Positions 53,355 to 61,712 of a stretch of 64,000 bases of DNA are shown here, in pieces; position 1 is the first letter of the stretch, and every line of letters starts with the position of its first letter. Made by a program: the position numbers and the translations under genes. Under the pieces are notes generated by a model, which was not told where the DNA came from, made no database searches, and saw nothing but the letters and a program-made list of their open reading frames with translations. Source of the DNA: Desulfobulbaceae bacterium DB1 (GTDB lineage Bacteria; Desulfobacterota; Desulfobulbia; Desulfobulbales; SURF-16); assembly GCA_001914235.1 (NCBI GenBank), contig MQUF01000016.1:62001-126000 (forward strand), read 5' to 3'.

Positions 53355-53897
53355 ATTAAAAGAAAAAAAAGTGAAAAGGACGGACGTGAGCCACGGACCA
53401 GGGTTAATGAGCTGATCAAGGAATATGAGATCAGGGTCATTGGTGACGATGGGCAGCAGCTCGGCATTCTGAAAACAAAGGAAGCCTTGGCCATTGCCGA
53501 ACAGGCGGGTCTCGATCTGGTTGAAATATCACCAAACGCCGAACCTCCTGTCTGCCGGATCATGGATTACGGCAAATACCGCTATGAGCAGAGCAAGAAA
53601 CAGGCGGAAGCAAAGAAAAAGCAGACTGTCGTCGAAGTGAAGGAGATTAAGCTCCGTCCCAAGACTGAAAAGCATGATCTTGATTTCAAGATTCGCAATA
53701 TCCGAAAATTTTTAGCACAGAAAAATAAAGTCAAAGTGACCATGAGATTCCGGGGAAGGGAGATTGTCTATGCCGATACCATCGGCCTTTCTCTTTTGAA
53801 CCACATCGCGGAGTCGCTCGATGATGTCGCAACAATCGTTCAGGCTCCGACCATGGAAGGACGGCAGATGGCCATGTATGTGGCGCCGAAGAATTAA
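53355..53897 (+). CDS. infC: Translation initiation factor IF-3, with AUU start codon
   Basis: A 180-residue IF-3, which keeps ribosomal subunits apart and checks the start codon. The N-domain begins RVNELIKEYEIRVIGDDG. The C-domain has EVKEIKLRPKTEKHDLDFK and KVKVTMRFRGREI. The only start that gives the full N-domain is ATT at 53355, preceded by GGAGGT at 53343-53348 with a six-base gap. No ATG, GTG or TTG lies in frame before residue 45. An AUU start allows IF-3 to limit its own synthesis, as known in E. coli. Confidence 0.95.
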   Translation: MKRKKSEKDGREPRTRVNELIKEYEIRVIGDDGQQLGILKTKEALAIAEQAGLDLVEISPNAEPPVCRIMDYGKYRYEQSKKQAEAKKKQTVVEVKEIKLRPKTEKHDLDFKIRNIRKFLAQKNKVKVTMRFRGREIVYADTIGLSLLNHIAESLDDVATIVQAPTMEGRQMAMYVAPKN

Positions 53898-53964
53898 CGG
53901 TTGCAGGGGCAAGAAGGACATCGAATTTTTTATATAACGAGTAATGTCAACAGGAGTTATTGTC

Positions 53965-54162
53965 ATGCCAAAAATGAAAACCAACAGAGGGGCCGCAAAG
54001 CGCTTCAAGATGAGCGGTTCCGGCAAGGTTATTCGCAGTAAGGCGTATACCAGTCATATCCTGACCAAAAAGTCCACAAAGAGAAAAAGAAATCTGCGGA
54101 AGGCAGGTGTGGTTGATGCCAGCGATGTGAAGGGAATCAAACGTATTCTGCCCTATATGTAG
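53965..54162 (+). CDS. rpmI: 50S ribosomal protein L35
   Basis: A 65-residue basic protein with the L35 pattern [20 protein letters not shown] and a C-terminal [15 protein letters not shown] precedes the ATG. It lies in the conserved order infC-rpmI-rplT. Confidence 0.97.
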   Translation: MPKMKTNRGAAKRFKMSGSGKVIRSKAYTSHILTKKSTKRKRNLRKAGVVDASDVKGIKRILPYM

Positions 54163-54177
54163 ACCAAGGAGATTGAA

Positions 54178-54522
54178 ATGCCCAGAGTTACTCGCGGCTT
54201 TAAAGCACGCCGCAGAAGAAATAGAGTTTTGAAACTGGCAAAAGGTTTTGTCGGCGCAAGAAGTCGCCTTTTCCGTACAGCCACCGAGACGGTTGATCGT
54301 GCTCTCTGTTATGCATACAGGGATCGCCGCGCGAAAAAACGCGATTTCCGTCGTTTGTGGATCGTTCGCATCGGCGCTGCCGCAGAACAGAACGGAACTT
54401 CCTATAGCCGTTTGATTGGTGGTCTGAAGAACGCAGGTGTGGAGCTTGATCGCAAGGTCCTCTCCAACCTCGCGATTCTTGATCCCAACGCATTTACCGC
54501 TGTTGCGAAGCTTGCTTCCTGA
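54178..54522 (+). CDS. rplT: 50S ribosomal protein L20
   Basis: A 114-residue protein matching L20 along its length: [51 protein letters not shown] and ALNPNAF-like [14 protein letters not shown]. It is needed for 50S assembly and often represses its own operon. It is the last gene before the long pheST leader. Confidence 0.97.
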   Translation: MPRVTRGFKARRRRNRVLKLAKGFVGARSRLFRTATETVDRALCYAYRDRRAKKRDFRRLWIVRIGAAAEQNGTSYSRLIGGLKNAGVELDRKVLSNLAILDPNAFTAVAKLAS

Positions 54523-54837
54523 TTCCGACGAAATCCTTTTTTTTTCGTTGCTGTCTTTTAACTCCTGCGGAAATGTGACGGCTTTGTCGAGACTTCGGCG
54601 GCTGATTTTCGTGGCAAGAAAGCAAAACCTTGTCATGAAGTGAAGGTCGATCGATCGACGCGTGGCGAAACCGCCGGATGTGCCTGCTGTCTCCAAGCCG
54701 CATGGCCCAAGAAAGGACTTTCACGGTGGAGCAACCAAACCGGTTGCTCCAGATCATGAAAGTCCTTTTATCACTCTTGCGCACGGATAACGTCGTGCTG
54801 CACCTGTGGAAAAGGCAATTATCCTCCAGGGAACGAT
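54523..54837 (+). promoter_or_regulatory. Leader region of pheST with a two-tier hairpin
   Basis: The 315-nt gap between rplT and pheS holds a strong nested hairpin. The outer arms are 54712-54723 and 54757-54768 (12 bp, AAAGGACTTTCA and its complement). The inner arms are 54728-54736 and 54742-54750 (9 bp, GGAGCAACC and its complement). A short T-run (CCTTTTAT) follows. A weaker hairpin with T9 in its loop lies at 54526-54550. The region probably ends the rplT operon and may attenuate pheST. Confidence 0.65.
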
Positions 54838-55854
54838 ATGATGGAAGAAGAATTACTTCGCCTGCAACAATCCGCATTGGCCGATCTTGACGCGATCACG
54901 CTGGCAAGTGAGCTGGAACCGTATCGTGTCAAATATCTCGGCCGGAAAAGCGATTTCACCGGACTTATGCGTCAGCTTGGCCGGGTTGCGGCGGATGAAC
55001 GACCGCGGATCGGCAAGCTGGCCAATGAAATCAAAGCGGACCTTGAAAGCCGTTTTGCCGTGAAAAAAGAAGAGCTGGAAAGTTCGGCCGCAGCCAAGGC
55101 CGGAGATGCCCGGCTTGATTTGACGTTGCCCGGCAGAGCAATTCCGTTTGGGAAACTTCATCCGGTGACGCAGATCATGGAAGAGATCTGCGCGATTTTC
55201 GAAAGCATGGGTTTCGGGGTGGCCGAAGGGCCTGATGTGGAAACCGATTTCTATAACTTCGAGGCATTGAACATTCCCAAACATCATCCTGCCCGGGATA
55301 TGCATGATACTTTCTACATTAACGAAAGTCTGCTGCTGCGCACCCACACGTCGCCCATGCAGGCCCGTATCATGGAGACGCAGTCGCCGCCGCTCAGGAT
55401 GATAGCGCCGGGCAAGGTGTACCGTTGTGATTCGGATATCACCCATACCCCCATGTTTCATCAGGTTGAGGGATTTCTTGTTGATAAAAAGGTTTCCTTT
55501 GCCGATCTGCGCGGGGTGCTCGGTGTTTTCATCACCAAGATGTTTGACGACCGCACCACCATGCGCGCCCGCCCGAGCTTTTTTCCATTTACCGAACCAA
55601 GCGCTGAAATAGACATTGCCTGCGTCATCTGTCGCGGCAAAGGGTGCCGTGTCTGTAAACATACCGGCTGGCTTGAAATTCTCGGCGCCGGCATGATTGA
55701 TCCGGAAGTTTTCAAGCAAGTCGGCTATGATCCCGAGCAGTACAGCGGTTTTGCCTTTGGGCTCGGCGTTGAACGTATTGCCATGCTGAAATACGGCATC
55801 AACGACATTCGGCTTTATTATGAAAACGACCTTCGTTTCCTTTCTCAGTTTTAA
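54838..55854 (+). CDS. pheS: Phenylalanine-tRNA ligase subunit alpha
   Basis: A 338-residue class II synthetase subunit of standard length. It has an N-terminal coiled coil, then HPVTQIMEEICAIFESMGF, ALNIPKHHPARDMHDTFY, LLRTHTSPMQAR and PSFFPFTEPSAEIDI. The GVERIAMLKYGI end is also present. A Cys set (CVICRGKGCRVC) may bind zinc. AGGGA precedes the ATG pair. pheT follows after 23 nt. Confidence 0.97.
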   Translation: MMEEELLRLQQSALADLDAITLASELEPYRVKYLGRKSDFTGLMRQLGRVAADERPRIGKLANEIKADLESRFAVKKEELESSAAAKAGDARLDLTLPGRAIPFGKLHPVTQIMEEICAIFESMGFGVAEGPDVETDFYNFEALNIPKHHPARDMHDTFYINESLLLRTHTSPMQARIMETQSPPLRMIAPGKVYRCDSDITHTPMFHQVEGFLVDKKVSFADLRGVLGVFITKMFDDRTTMRARPSFFPFTEPSAEIDIACVICRGKGCRVCKHTGWLEILGAGMIDPEVFKQVGYDPEQYSGFAFGLGVERIAMLKYGINDIRLYYENDLRFLSQF

Positions 55855-55877
55855 ATTAAGCCCAAAATAGCTGCCCC

Positions 55878-58304
55878 ATGAAATTTACAATTGACTGGCT
55901 GAAACAATATGTCGATCTGACCATCAGCCCCCAGGAACTGGCTGATCGTCTCACCATGGCCGGACTTGAGGTTGATGGTGTTGTGACGCTTTTTTCCGAT
56001 CTGGACGGCGTCAAGGTTGCGGAAATACTTTCGGTGACGCCGCATCCGGACGCTGATCGGCTGGTTTTATGCCAGGTGGCGGTGGGGGAGGAACAGATGC
56101 AGATTGTCTGCGGCGCCCCCAATGCCCGCGCCGGTCTTTTTACCGCCGTTGCTTTGCCGGGCGCGGTTCTGCCTTCCGGGCTGGTGATCAAAAAAAGCAA
56201 AATACGCGGCCAGGCCTCCCATGGGATGCTTTGTTCGGAAAAGGATCTCGGCATCAGTGAAAGCCATGCCGGCATCATGGAGCTTGATTGGCTCAGCCGG
56301 TCCGGGGAAAATCTGGTGGATGTGCTTGCCTTGGCGGACACGATGATCGAGGTTGATCTCACCCCCAATCGACCGGACTGCACCAGCGTCATCGGCATCG
56401 GCCGTGAGGCGGCCGCCTTCTGCAACACGGCTTTGCAACTGCCTGTCGGCAAAGCTGACACCCCGCAACTCACCGGCGCCGGAATTCCCTTTCGGGTGAC
56501 GGTTGAAGACAGTGACTGCACCCGTTATGCGGCCAGGCTTCTGAAAAATGTCAGCATCGGCCCATCACCCTGGTGGCTGAAAAAGAGATTGCTCAGCGTT
56601 GGGCTGCGTCCCATTAACAATGTGGTTGATGTCACCAACTTTGTCATGCTCGAGTATGGCCAGCCGCTTCATGCCTTTGATTTCAGCAAGCTGGCCGGAG
56701 GCGCCATTGCCGTTCGCAAGCCCCGGCAAGGCGAGACCCTGACAACACTTGACGGTTCCGTCCGTCAGCTCGATGCCGACATGATGCTGATCTGCGACGG
56801 GGAAAAACCGGTCGCGGTGGCCGGCGTCATGGGCGGCGAAAACTCGGAAGTGGATGCAAAGACGACCGAGGTGCTGCTCGAATCCGCCTGTTTTAATCCG
56901 GTCAGTGTCAGACGTACGGCGAGAAAGCTGAATATGGCCACCGACGCCTCATATCGTTTCGAGCGGGGAGTTGATCCCCTGCTTGCCCCTGTTGCCCTGG
57001 AAAGGGCGGTGAGGCTGCTGTGCCTGGTCGCCGGAGCAACTGTCGTTGCCGACGGGGTGGATTGGGCGGACGGAGTATGCCGTCGTGATTGTATTGCTCT
57101 GCGGGTGACGAAAACCAACGACCTGCTGGGCTCTGCTTTTAAGAGTGAAGAAATAGCCGCATTGCTGGCCGGCATTGAGATTGAAAGTTCGCTCCTTGAT
57201 CCGGACACCCTGCAGGTGACACCGCCTAGCTTTCGGGTCGATCTTGAAAGAGAGATTGACCTGATTGAAGAGGTGGCCCGGCTCAAAGGGTATAACGAGT
57301 TTCCCCATACCATGCCCCTGGTGCCCATGTCCGCCGCCTTGCCGGACCCGGCGCGGCAACTGCGCAAAGACATTTCCTCCATTATGGTGTCGCTCGGGTT
57401 TTATGAGGCGATCAACTACAGCTTTGTCGATCCCCGGCATTTCGACATGCTTGGTCTGGCCGAGGATGACCCTGGACGGCAAACGGTCAAGCTCCTCAAT
57501 CCGCTGGCCGAGGATCAGTCGGTTTTGCGCACTCTGCTGCTGCCTGGATTGCTGGAAAATGTCCGGCGCAATGTCAATCACCAGGTGCCGGACGTCAGGC
57601 TTTTTGAAACCGGCAAATGTTTCGTCCCTGCACGGGAAGCGACTCAGCAGCCGGAGGAAGAGACGTGGCTCACGGCCGTGATCAGCGGTCGCAGATGCCC
57701 CGGCGCCCCGATTCTCCATGCCGGAGAGGAAAAGGTCGATATTTACGATATCATCGGCGTGGTTGATACGCTCAAGCGTGAACTGCGGCTGGCAAATCTT
57801 GAAATGCTGCCCCGTCCGGACCGGGTTCCCGTCTACTGTGAGCGTGACAGCTTTGTCCGTCTTGCAGCCGGCGGCAAGGAAGTTGGTCATTTCGGCAGGG
57901 TGAGCGCCGCGGTTCTCGTCCAGTTCGGCATCAAGCAGGATGTTTATTTTGTCGGTATCCGCATGGACCTGTTGCTTGTGCAACCGAAGGTCGGCAAACA
58001 GTTTGTTGCTCTGCCCAAATTCCCTTCCGTCAAGTGGGACATCGCCATTGTCGTGCCCGAGCAGGTCGGGTCAGGCGAGATCGTTGCCGCCATCAGGGAT
58101 TGCGGGGATCCTCTTGTCGAGCAGGCGGAGATTTTCGATGTCTACCGCGGCGATGTCATCGGTCCCGGATTGAAGAGTGTAGCCGTCAAGGTTGTTTACC
58201 GATCCGCCGAACAGACCCTGGATGATGAAACAGTGGGCGAGACACATAAGAAAATTGTTGAAATGATCCTGGCCCGCTTCCACGGCCGGCTACGCGAGGT
58301 ATAA
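55878..58304 (+). CDS. pheT: Phenylalanine-tRNA ligase subunit beta
   Basis: An 808-residue subunit of the usual length. The N-terminal tRNA-binding domain has PDADRLVLCQVAVG and IVCGAPNARAGLF. The B3/B4 editing domain, the B5 domain (DLEREIDLIEEVARLKGYNE) and the C-terminal ferredoxin-fold anticodon-binding domain (FPSVKWDIAIVVPEQV) follow. It pairs with PheS as an alpha2beta2 enzyme. Confidence 0.97.
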   Translation: MKFTIDWLKQYVDLTISPQELADRLTMAGLEVDGVVTLFSDLDGVKVAEILSVTPHPDADRLVLCQVAVGEEQMQIVCGAPNARAGLFTAVALPGAVLPSGLVIKKSKIRGQASHGMLCSEKDLGISESHAGIMELDWLSRSGENLVDVLALADTMIEVDLTPNRPDCTSVIGIGREAAAFCNTALQLPVGKADTPQLTGAGIPFRVTVEDSDCTRYAARLLKNVSIGPSPWWLKKRLLSVGLRPINNVVDVTNFVMLEYGQPLHAFDFSKLAGGAIAVRKPRQGETLTTLDGSVRQLDADMMLICDGEKPVAVAGVMGGENSEVDAKTTEVLLESACFNPVSVRRTARKLNMATDASYRFERGVDPLLAPVALERAVRLLCLVAGATVVADGVDWADGVCRRDCIALRVTKTNDLLGSAFKSEEIAALLAGIEIESSLLDPDTLQVTPPSFRVDLEREIDLIEEVARLKGYNEFPHTMPLVPMSAALPDPARQLRKDISSIMVSLGFYEAINYSFVDPRHFDMLGLAEDDPGRQTVKLLNPLAEDQSVLRTLLLPGLLENVRRNVNHQVPDVRLFETGKCFVPAREATQQPEEETWLTAVISGRRCPGAPILHAGEEKVDIYDIIGVVDTLKRELRLANLEMLPRPDRVPVYCERDSFVRLAAGGKEVGHFGRVSAAVLVQFGIKQDVYFVGIRMDLLLVQPKVGKQFVALPKFPSVKWDIAIVVPEQVGSGEIVAAIRDCGDPLVEQAEIFDVYRGDVIGPGLKSVAVKVVYRSAEQTLDDETVGETHKKIVEMILARFHGRLREV

Positions 58305-58309
58305 CTCCC

Positions 58310-58597
58310 ATGAAGCCCAATCTCACCCGGAAGGAGCTGGCCCAGGTTATTAATGAAAAACTGGGAATTTCTCAACGCAGCGCGGCGGAACTCGTGGACC
58401 GGATTTTTTCCACCTTGAAAAATACCCTGCTTGACGAGGAGCCGGTCAAGCTTGTCCAGTTCGGCACCTTCACCGTCAGAAAGAAGTCTCCCCGGATAGG
58501 GCGGAATCCCCGCACCGGTGAAACCATGGAGATCGCCCGGCGCAGCATGGTGTCATTTAAGGCCAGCAAGTGTTTGCGGGAGAAAATTAATTCCTGA
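58310..58597 (+). CDS. ihfA: Integration host factor subunit alpha
   Basis: A 95-residue HU/IHF family protein that bends DNA. LTRKELAQVINEKLGISQRS, LVQFGTFTVRKKSPRIGRNP and GETMEIARRSMVSFKAS are diagnostic. The position directly after pheT, five bases from its stop, identifies the alpha subunit, as in enterobacteria. Confidence 0.94.
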   Translation: MKPNLTRKELAQVINEKLGISQRSAAELVDRIFSTLKNTLLDEEPVKLVQFGTFTVRKKSPRIGRNPRTGETMEIARRSMVSFKASKCLREKINS

Positions 58598-58844
58598 TGA
58601 CTGAAGGGGAAGGGCAGCGCCGGCACGCTTGTTGCGCGAAAAAGTGAGCACGGCGGGCGCACGGGCCAGGGAGATAACGAACCGTCATAAAAATAATTCT
58701 CTTTGATCTCCGCTTCCTTGTGGGGCGAAAAGTGCCGTTGTTTCGATCCGGCACGGAAAAGCAAGGGTGTTTTTTCCTTCATAAGATGCTATGATGAGGG
58801 CGTTGTGCAACTGACCTTGGAACCAATGACGAAAAAGCGGATCA

Positions 58845-59261
58845 GTGAACGGCAAACCTCCCAATCATACGGACAGTCACATCGGTGAGGTCGCGGACGA
58901 CCTCACGCGGTCGATTCCTGAGAAGAAATATTTCAGAATCGGCGAGGTCTGTGAAATAGCAGGCGTCAAGCAGCACGTGCTCCGCTACTGGGAGTCAGAG
59001 TTCAAGCAGCTGATCCGTCCTCATCGCGCCTCGTCGAAACAGCGTCTTTATCGCCGGATGGATGTTGAAAATATCCTGCGCATCAAGAAACTGCTCAAGG
59101 AGGACGGTTTTACCATCCCGGGCGCCAAGAAACTTCTGCTGCAACAAAAAAACGAACCGTCGGCCGAAGCAAAGACCGGATCCGCATCGGATGTTCGTGT
59201 TTTCCTGGCGGGAATCAAAGAAGAATTGCAGGGCATACAGCGATTATTGCAGGACAAGTGA
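58845..59261 (+). CDS. MerR family transcriptional regulator
   Basis: A 138-residue regulator. The winged helix-turn-helix reads YFRIGEVCEIAGVKQHVLRY, then WESEFKQLIRPHRASSKQRL and a helix with IKKLLKEDGFTIPGAKKLL. A short C-terminal helix (GIKEELQGIQRLLQDK) would form the dimer. No effector cysteines are seen. MerR-like genes directly after pheT-ihfA are common in this phylum as I recall it. GTG is the only in-frame start near a plausible site and the ribosome binding site is poor, so the N-terminus is uncertain. Confidence 0.88.
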   Translation: MNGKPPNHTDSHIGEVADDLTRSIPEKKYFRIGEVCEIAGVKQHVLRYWESEFKQLIRPHRASSKQRLYRRMDVENILRIKKLLKEDGFTIPGAKKLLLQQKNEPSAEAKTGSASDVRVFLAGIKEELQGIQRLLQDK

Positions 59262-59281
59262 CAACTTTCTTGTAATGGCGC

Positions 59282-59310
59282 TTGACAGTTTATGGGAAGC
59301 CTGCTACATA
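59282..59310 (+). promoter_or_regulatory. Promoter of tRNA-Pro
   Basis: TTGACA (59282-59287) and TACATA (59305-59310) are separated by the ideal 17 nt, with the tRNA 36 nt downstream. Confidence 0.7.
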
Positions 59311-59345
59311 AGTGCACAAATCACATATTTACGGTCGAAACAAAT

Positions 59346-59422
59346 CGGGATGTAGCGCAGTCTGGTAGCGCACTTGAATGGGGTTCAAGGGGCCGGAGGT
59401 TCGAATCCTCTCATCCCGACCA
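59346..59422 (+). tRNA. tRNA-Pro (anticodon GGG)
   Basis: A 77-nt tRNA with encoded CCA. The acceptor stem CGGGATG pairs with CATCCCG. The anticodon stem CTTGA/TCAAG holds the loop ATGGGGT with anticodon GGG. The T arm is GGAGGTTCGAATCCTCT-like with one mismatch-tolerant end. Confidence 0.96.
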
Positions 59423-59435
59423 CTAATAGCAAGGG

Positions 59436-59472
59436 GGGGTTAACTGAACAACGGTTAACTCCTTTTTTTTTT
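59436..59472 (+). terminator. Rho-independent terminator of tRNA-Pro
   Basis: GGGGTTAAC and GTTAACTCC form a 9-bp stem with one G-U and a 9-nt loop, followed by ten T. It lies 14 nt after the tRNA. Confidence 0.85.
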
Positions 59473-59528
59473 GCAGTTGATTCGAATAATCTGCTCGGCG
59501 GGAGACCCTGCCAAGAAGATCCGTGCCC

Positions 59529-61691
59529 ATGATAAAAGACGACAAGCTTTCAAACGTTATCGGAACGTTGCAGAGGCTTTCCTCCGCAATATTCAGTGAT
59601 GCCCTGCAGCGCAAACTCATCCTCGACAATCTGACCGAGGGTGTCTTTACCGTTGATACCGAGCTGAAGCTCACTTCACTCAATAAGTCCGCTGAAACCA
59701 TCCTCGGCATCAGCGAGGAAGAGGCGCTGGGCAGACTCTGCCATGAAATTTTCCCGTCCCACAATGACGATCGCTTCTGCATAGTCGATCAGGTTCTTGC
59801 AACACGGCAACCGCTTCTCAAGCAAACCAAAATTCTCAAGATTGCCGGGCAGGATATCCCGCTGCTGGTCAGCGCTTCTCCCCTGGAAGACAATAATGGC
59901 GACGTTGTCGGCGGGGTCCAGTCCTTTCAGGAAATCCGGGAAATCTTTTACCGGCAGCTCATTCTCGACAGTTTTTTTGACGGGGTCGTCACGGTTGATG
60001 CGGATTCGAACATTACCCTGTTCAACAAGGCGGCGGAAAAAATAACCGGCTTTTCCCTTGAGCAGGTGATCGGCAAATCCTTTACCGACATCTTTGCCCG
60101 GGCAAGCGATTCCGTTGCCGCAACCGGCGCGCACACGGCGCTCGGCCAGGCCATGCAAAGCGGCAAACCGGCCCTGGATGAATCGACCTCGCTTCTCACC
60201 GCCGATGAGCAGATTCTGCCGGTCAGTGTCCAGGCCGCGCCGCTCATCGATCTTCACGGCAATATTATCGGCGGGGTGATGGTTTTTCGTGACAACACCG
60301 ACAGCATCCGGAGCCGGCACATTCTGGACAGCGTGGCGGACGGTGTTTTCACCGTCAATCATGATTTCCGTATCACCTCCTTTAATCGTTCCGCGGAAAA
60401 GATCACCGGTTATACATGTTCCGAGGTACTCGGCAAAAAGTGCGACGAGGTTTTGTGCGGTTCGCTTTGCGGGGCGAGTTGCCCGGTAGCCAGGGCCATG
60501 GAGTCCAAGGAAAAGGTGCATGAAGGCGATGTGATCATCCGCGGCAAAATGGGCAGACAGATTCCGGTGACGATCTGCGTTACCGCCCTGATTGATGATC
60601 AGGGCAACAGCATCGGCGGGGTTGAGACATTTCGCGACCGCACGGAAATCCTCCAGCTGCGCAGTCGCCTGCTTGAGGAAAGCACGAAGGAAGGAATTTA
60701 CAGCAAAAGCAAAAAAATGCAGCAGCTCATGGCGGTGCTGCCTGAATTTGCCAAAAGTGACAGTAATATTCTGATTCTCGGGGAAAGCGGCACCGGCAAG
60801 GAGGTTATTGCCAACGCCATCCACGGCATGAGCAACAGAAGCACCGCTCCTTTTGTCGCCCTCAACTGCGGAGCCTTGCCCGATACCTTGCTGGAATCCG
60901 AACTTTTCGGTTATAAGGCCGGTGCCTTTACCGACGCCAAACATGACAAGCAGGGGCGTTTTGCCGTTGCCGACAAGGGCACCATTTTTCTCGATGAAAT
61001 CGGCGATATTTCCCCGGCCATGCAGGTCAAGCTTCTGCGGGTGCTGCAGTCAAAAACCTATGAGCCCCTCGGCTCGAATACTCCGGTGAAAACCCGGGCC
61101 AGGGTCATTGCCGCCACCAATAAGAACCTGGACGCCCTGGTGGAACAGGGCATATTCCGTGATGATCTCTATTACCGGCTCAATGTGGTCAAGCTGGAAC
61201 TGCCGCCCCTGCGGGAACGGATGGAGGATCTGCCCTTTCTGGTGGATTTTTTCATCGGCAAGTTCAACAGGCAGCGCAACAAGGCGGTCAAGGGTATTTC
61301 GGACGAGGCCCTGAAGCTGCTGATGAAGGCGGACTACCCCGGCAATATCCGCGAGCTGGAAAACATCATCGAGTATTGTTTCATTCTCTGCAACGAGGGG
61401 CTGATTCTGCCCCATCATCTGCCGGAAACATTGCAGCCGCCCAGGATGGCGGAAGCGGAAGAACAGCCGGCAACCCTGCCGGCCGCGGATGAATTCCTGC
61501 ATATTCCCAATATGACCCTGGAAGAAATAGAAAAAAAGGTCATTATCGGCACCCTGATCAGGAACAATCACAAAAGAATGCAGACATGCCGTGATCTCGG
61601 CATCTCAAAGGATACACTGCGTCGCAAGTTGAGCCATTACGGTGATATCAGTCATTTGACCCCTGATGACGGCGACCCTGATAATGATTAG
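59529..61691 (+). CDS. Sigma-54-dependent transcriptional activator with three PAS domains
   Basis: A 720-residue enhancer-binding protein. Three PAS domains occupy about residues 25-370. The third carries a Cys-rich stretch, CDEVLCGSLCGASC, that could bind a metal or sense redox state. The AAA+ domain has GESGTGKEVIANAI (near 418), GAFTDA in place of the standard GAFTGA sigma-54 contact loop, GTIFLDEIGD, and PLRERMEDLPFLVDFF. A Fis-type helix-turn-helix ends the protein (MQTCRDLGISKDTLRRKLSH). A GTG six bases upstream is an alternative start. No receiver domain is present, so it probably senses through PAS or through the kinase encoded 21 nt downstream. Confidence 0.93.
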   Translation: MIKDDKLSNVIGTLQRLSSAIFSDALQRKLILDNLTEGVFTVDTELKLTSLNKSAETILGISEEEALGRLCHEIFPSHNDDRFCIVDQVLATRQPLLKQTKILKIAGQDIPLLVSASPLEDNNGDVVGGVQSFQEIREIFYRQLILDSFFDGVVTVDADSNITLFNKAAEKITGFSLEQVIGKSFTDIFARASDSVAATGAHTALGQAMQSGKPALDESTSLLTADEQILPVSVQAAPLIDLHGNIIGGVMVFRDNTDSIRSRHILDSVADGVFTVNHDFRITSFNRSAEKITGYTCSEVLGKKCDEVLCGSLCGASCPVARAMESKEKVHEGDVIIRGKMGRQIPVTICVTALIDDQGNSIGGVETFRDRTEILQLRSRLLEESTKEGIYSKSKKMQQLMAVLPEFAKSDSNILILGESGTGKEVIANAIHGMSNRSTAPFVALNCGALPDTLLESELFGYKAGAFTDAKHDKQGRFAVADKGTIFLDEIGDISPAMQVKLLRVLQSKTYEPLGSNTPVKTRARVIAATNKNLDALVEQGIFRDDLYYRLNVVKLELPPLRERMEDLPFLVDFFIGKFNRQRNKAVKGISDEALKLLMKADYPGNIRELENIIEYCFILCNEGLILPHHLPETLQPPRMAEAEEQPATLPAADEFLHIPNMTLEEIEKKVIIGTLIRNNHKRMQTCRDLGISKDTLRRKLSHYGDISHLTPDDGDPDND

Positions 61692-61712
61692 GTTTCCAGA
61701 ACGGTTTTTTAT

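Noticed and set aside
54520-54561. Phe-rich stretch (FFF...F, then stop) just after rplT, like a pheM-type leader peptide
   Set aside because: The run comes from T-rich DNA in the same frame as rplT. The frame is closed by the rplT stop and has no ATG, GTG or TTG before the Phe codons, so it cannot be initiated as a leader peptide.
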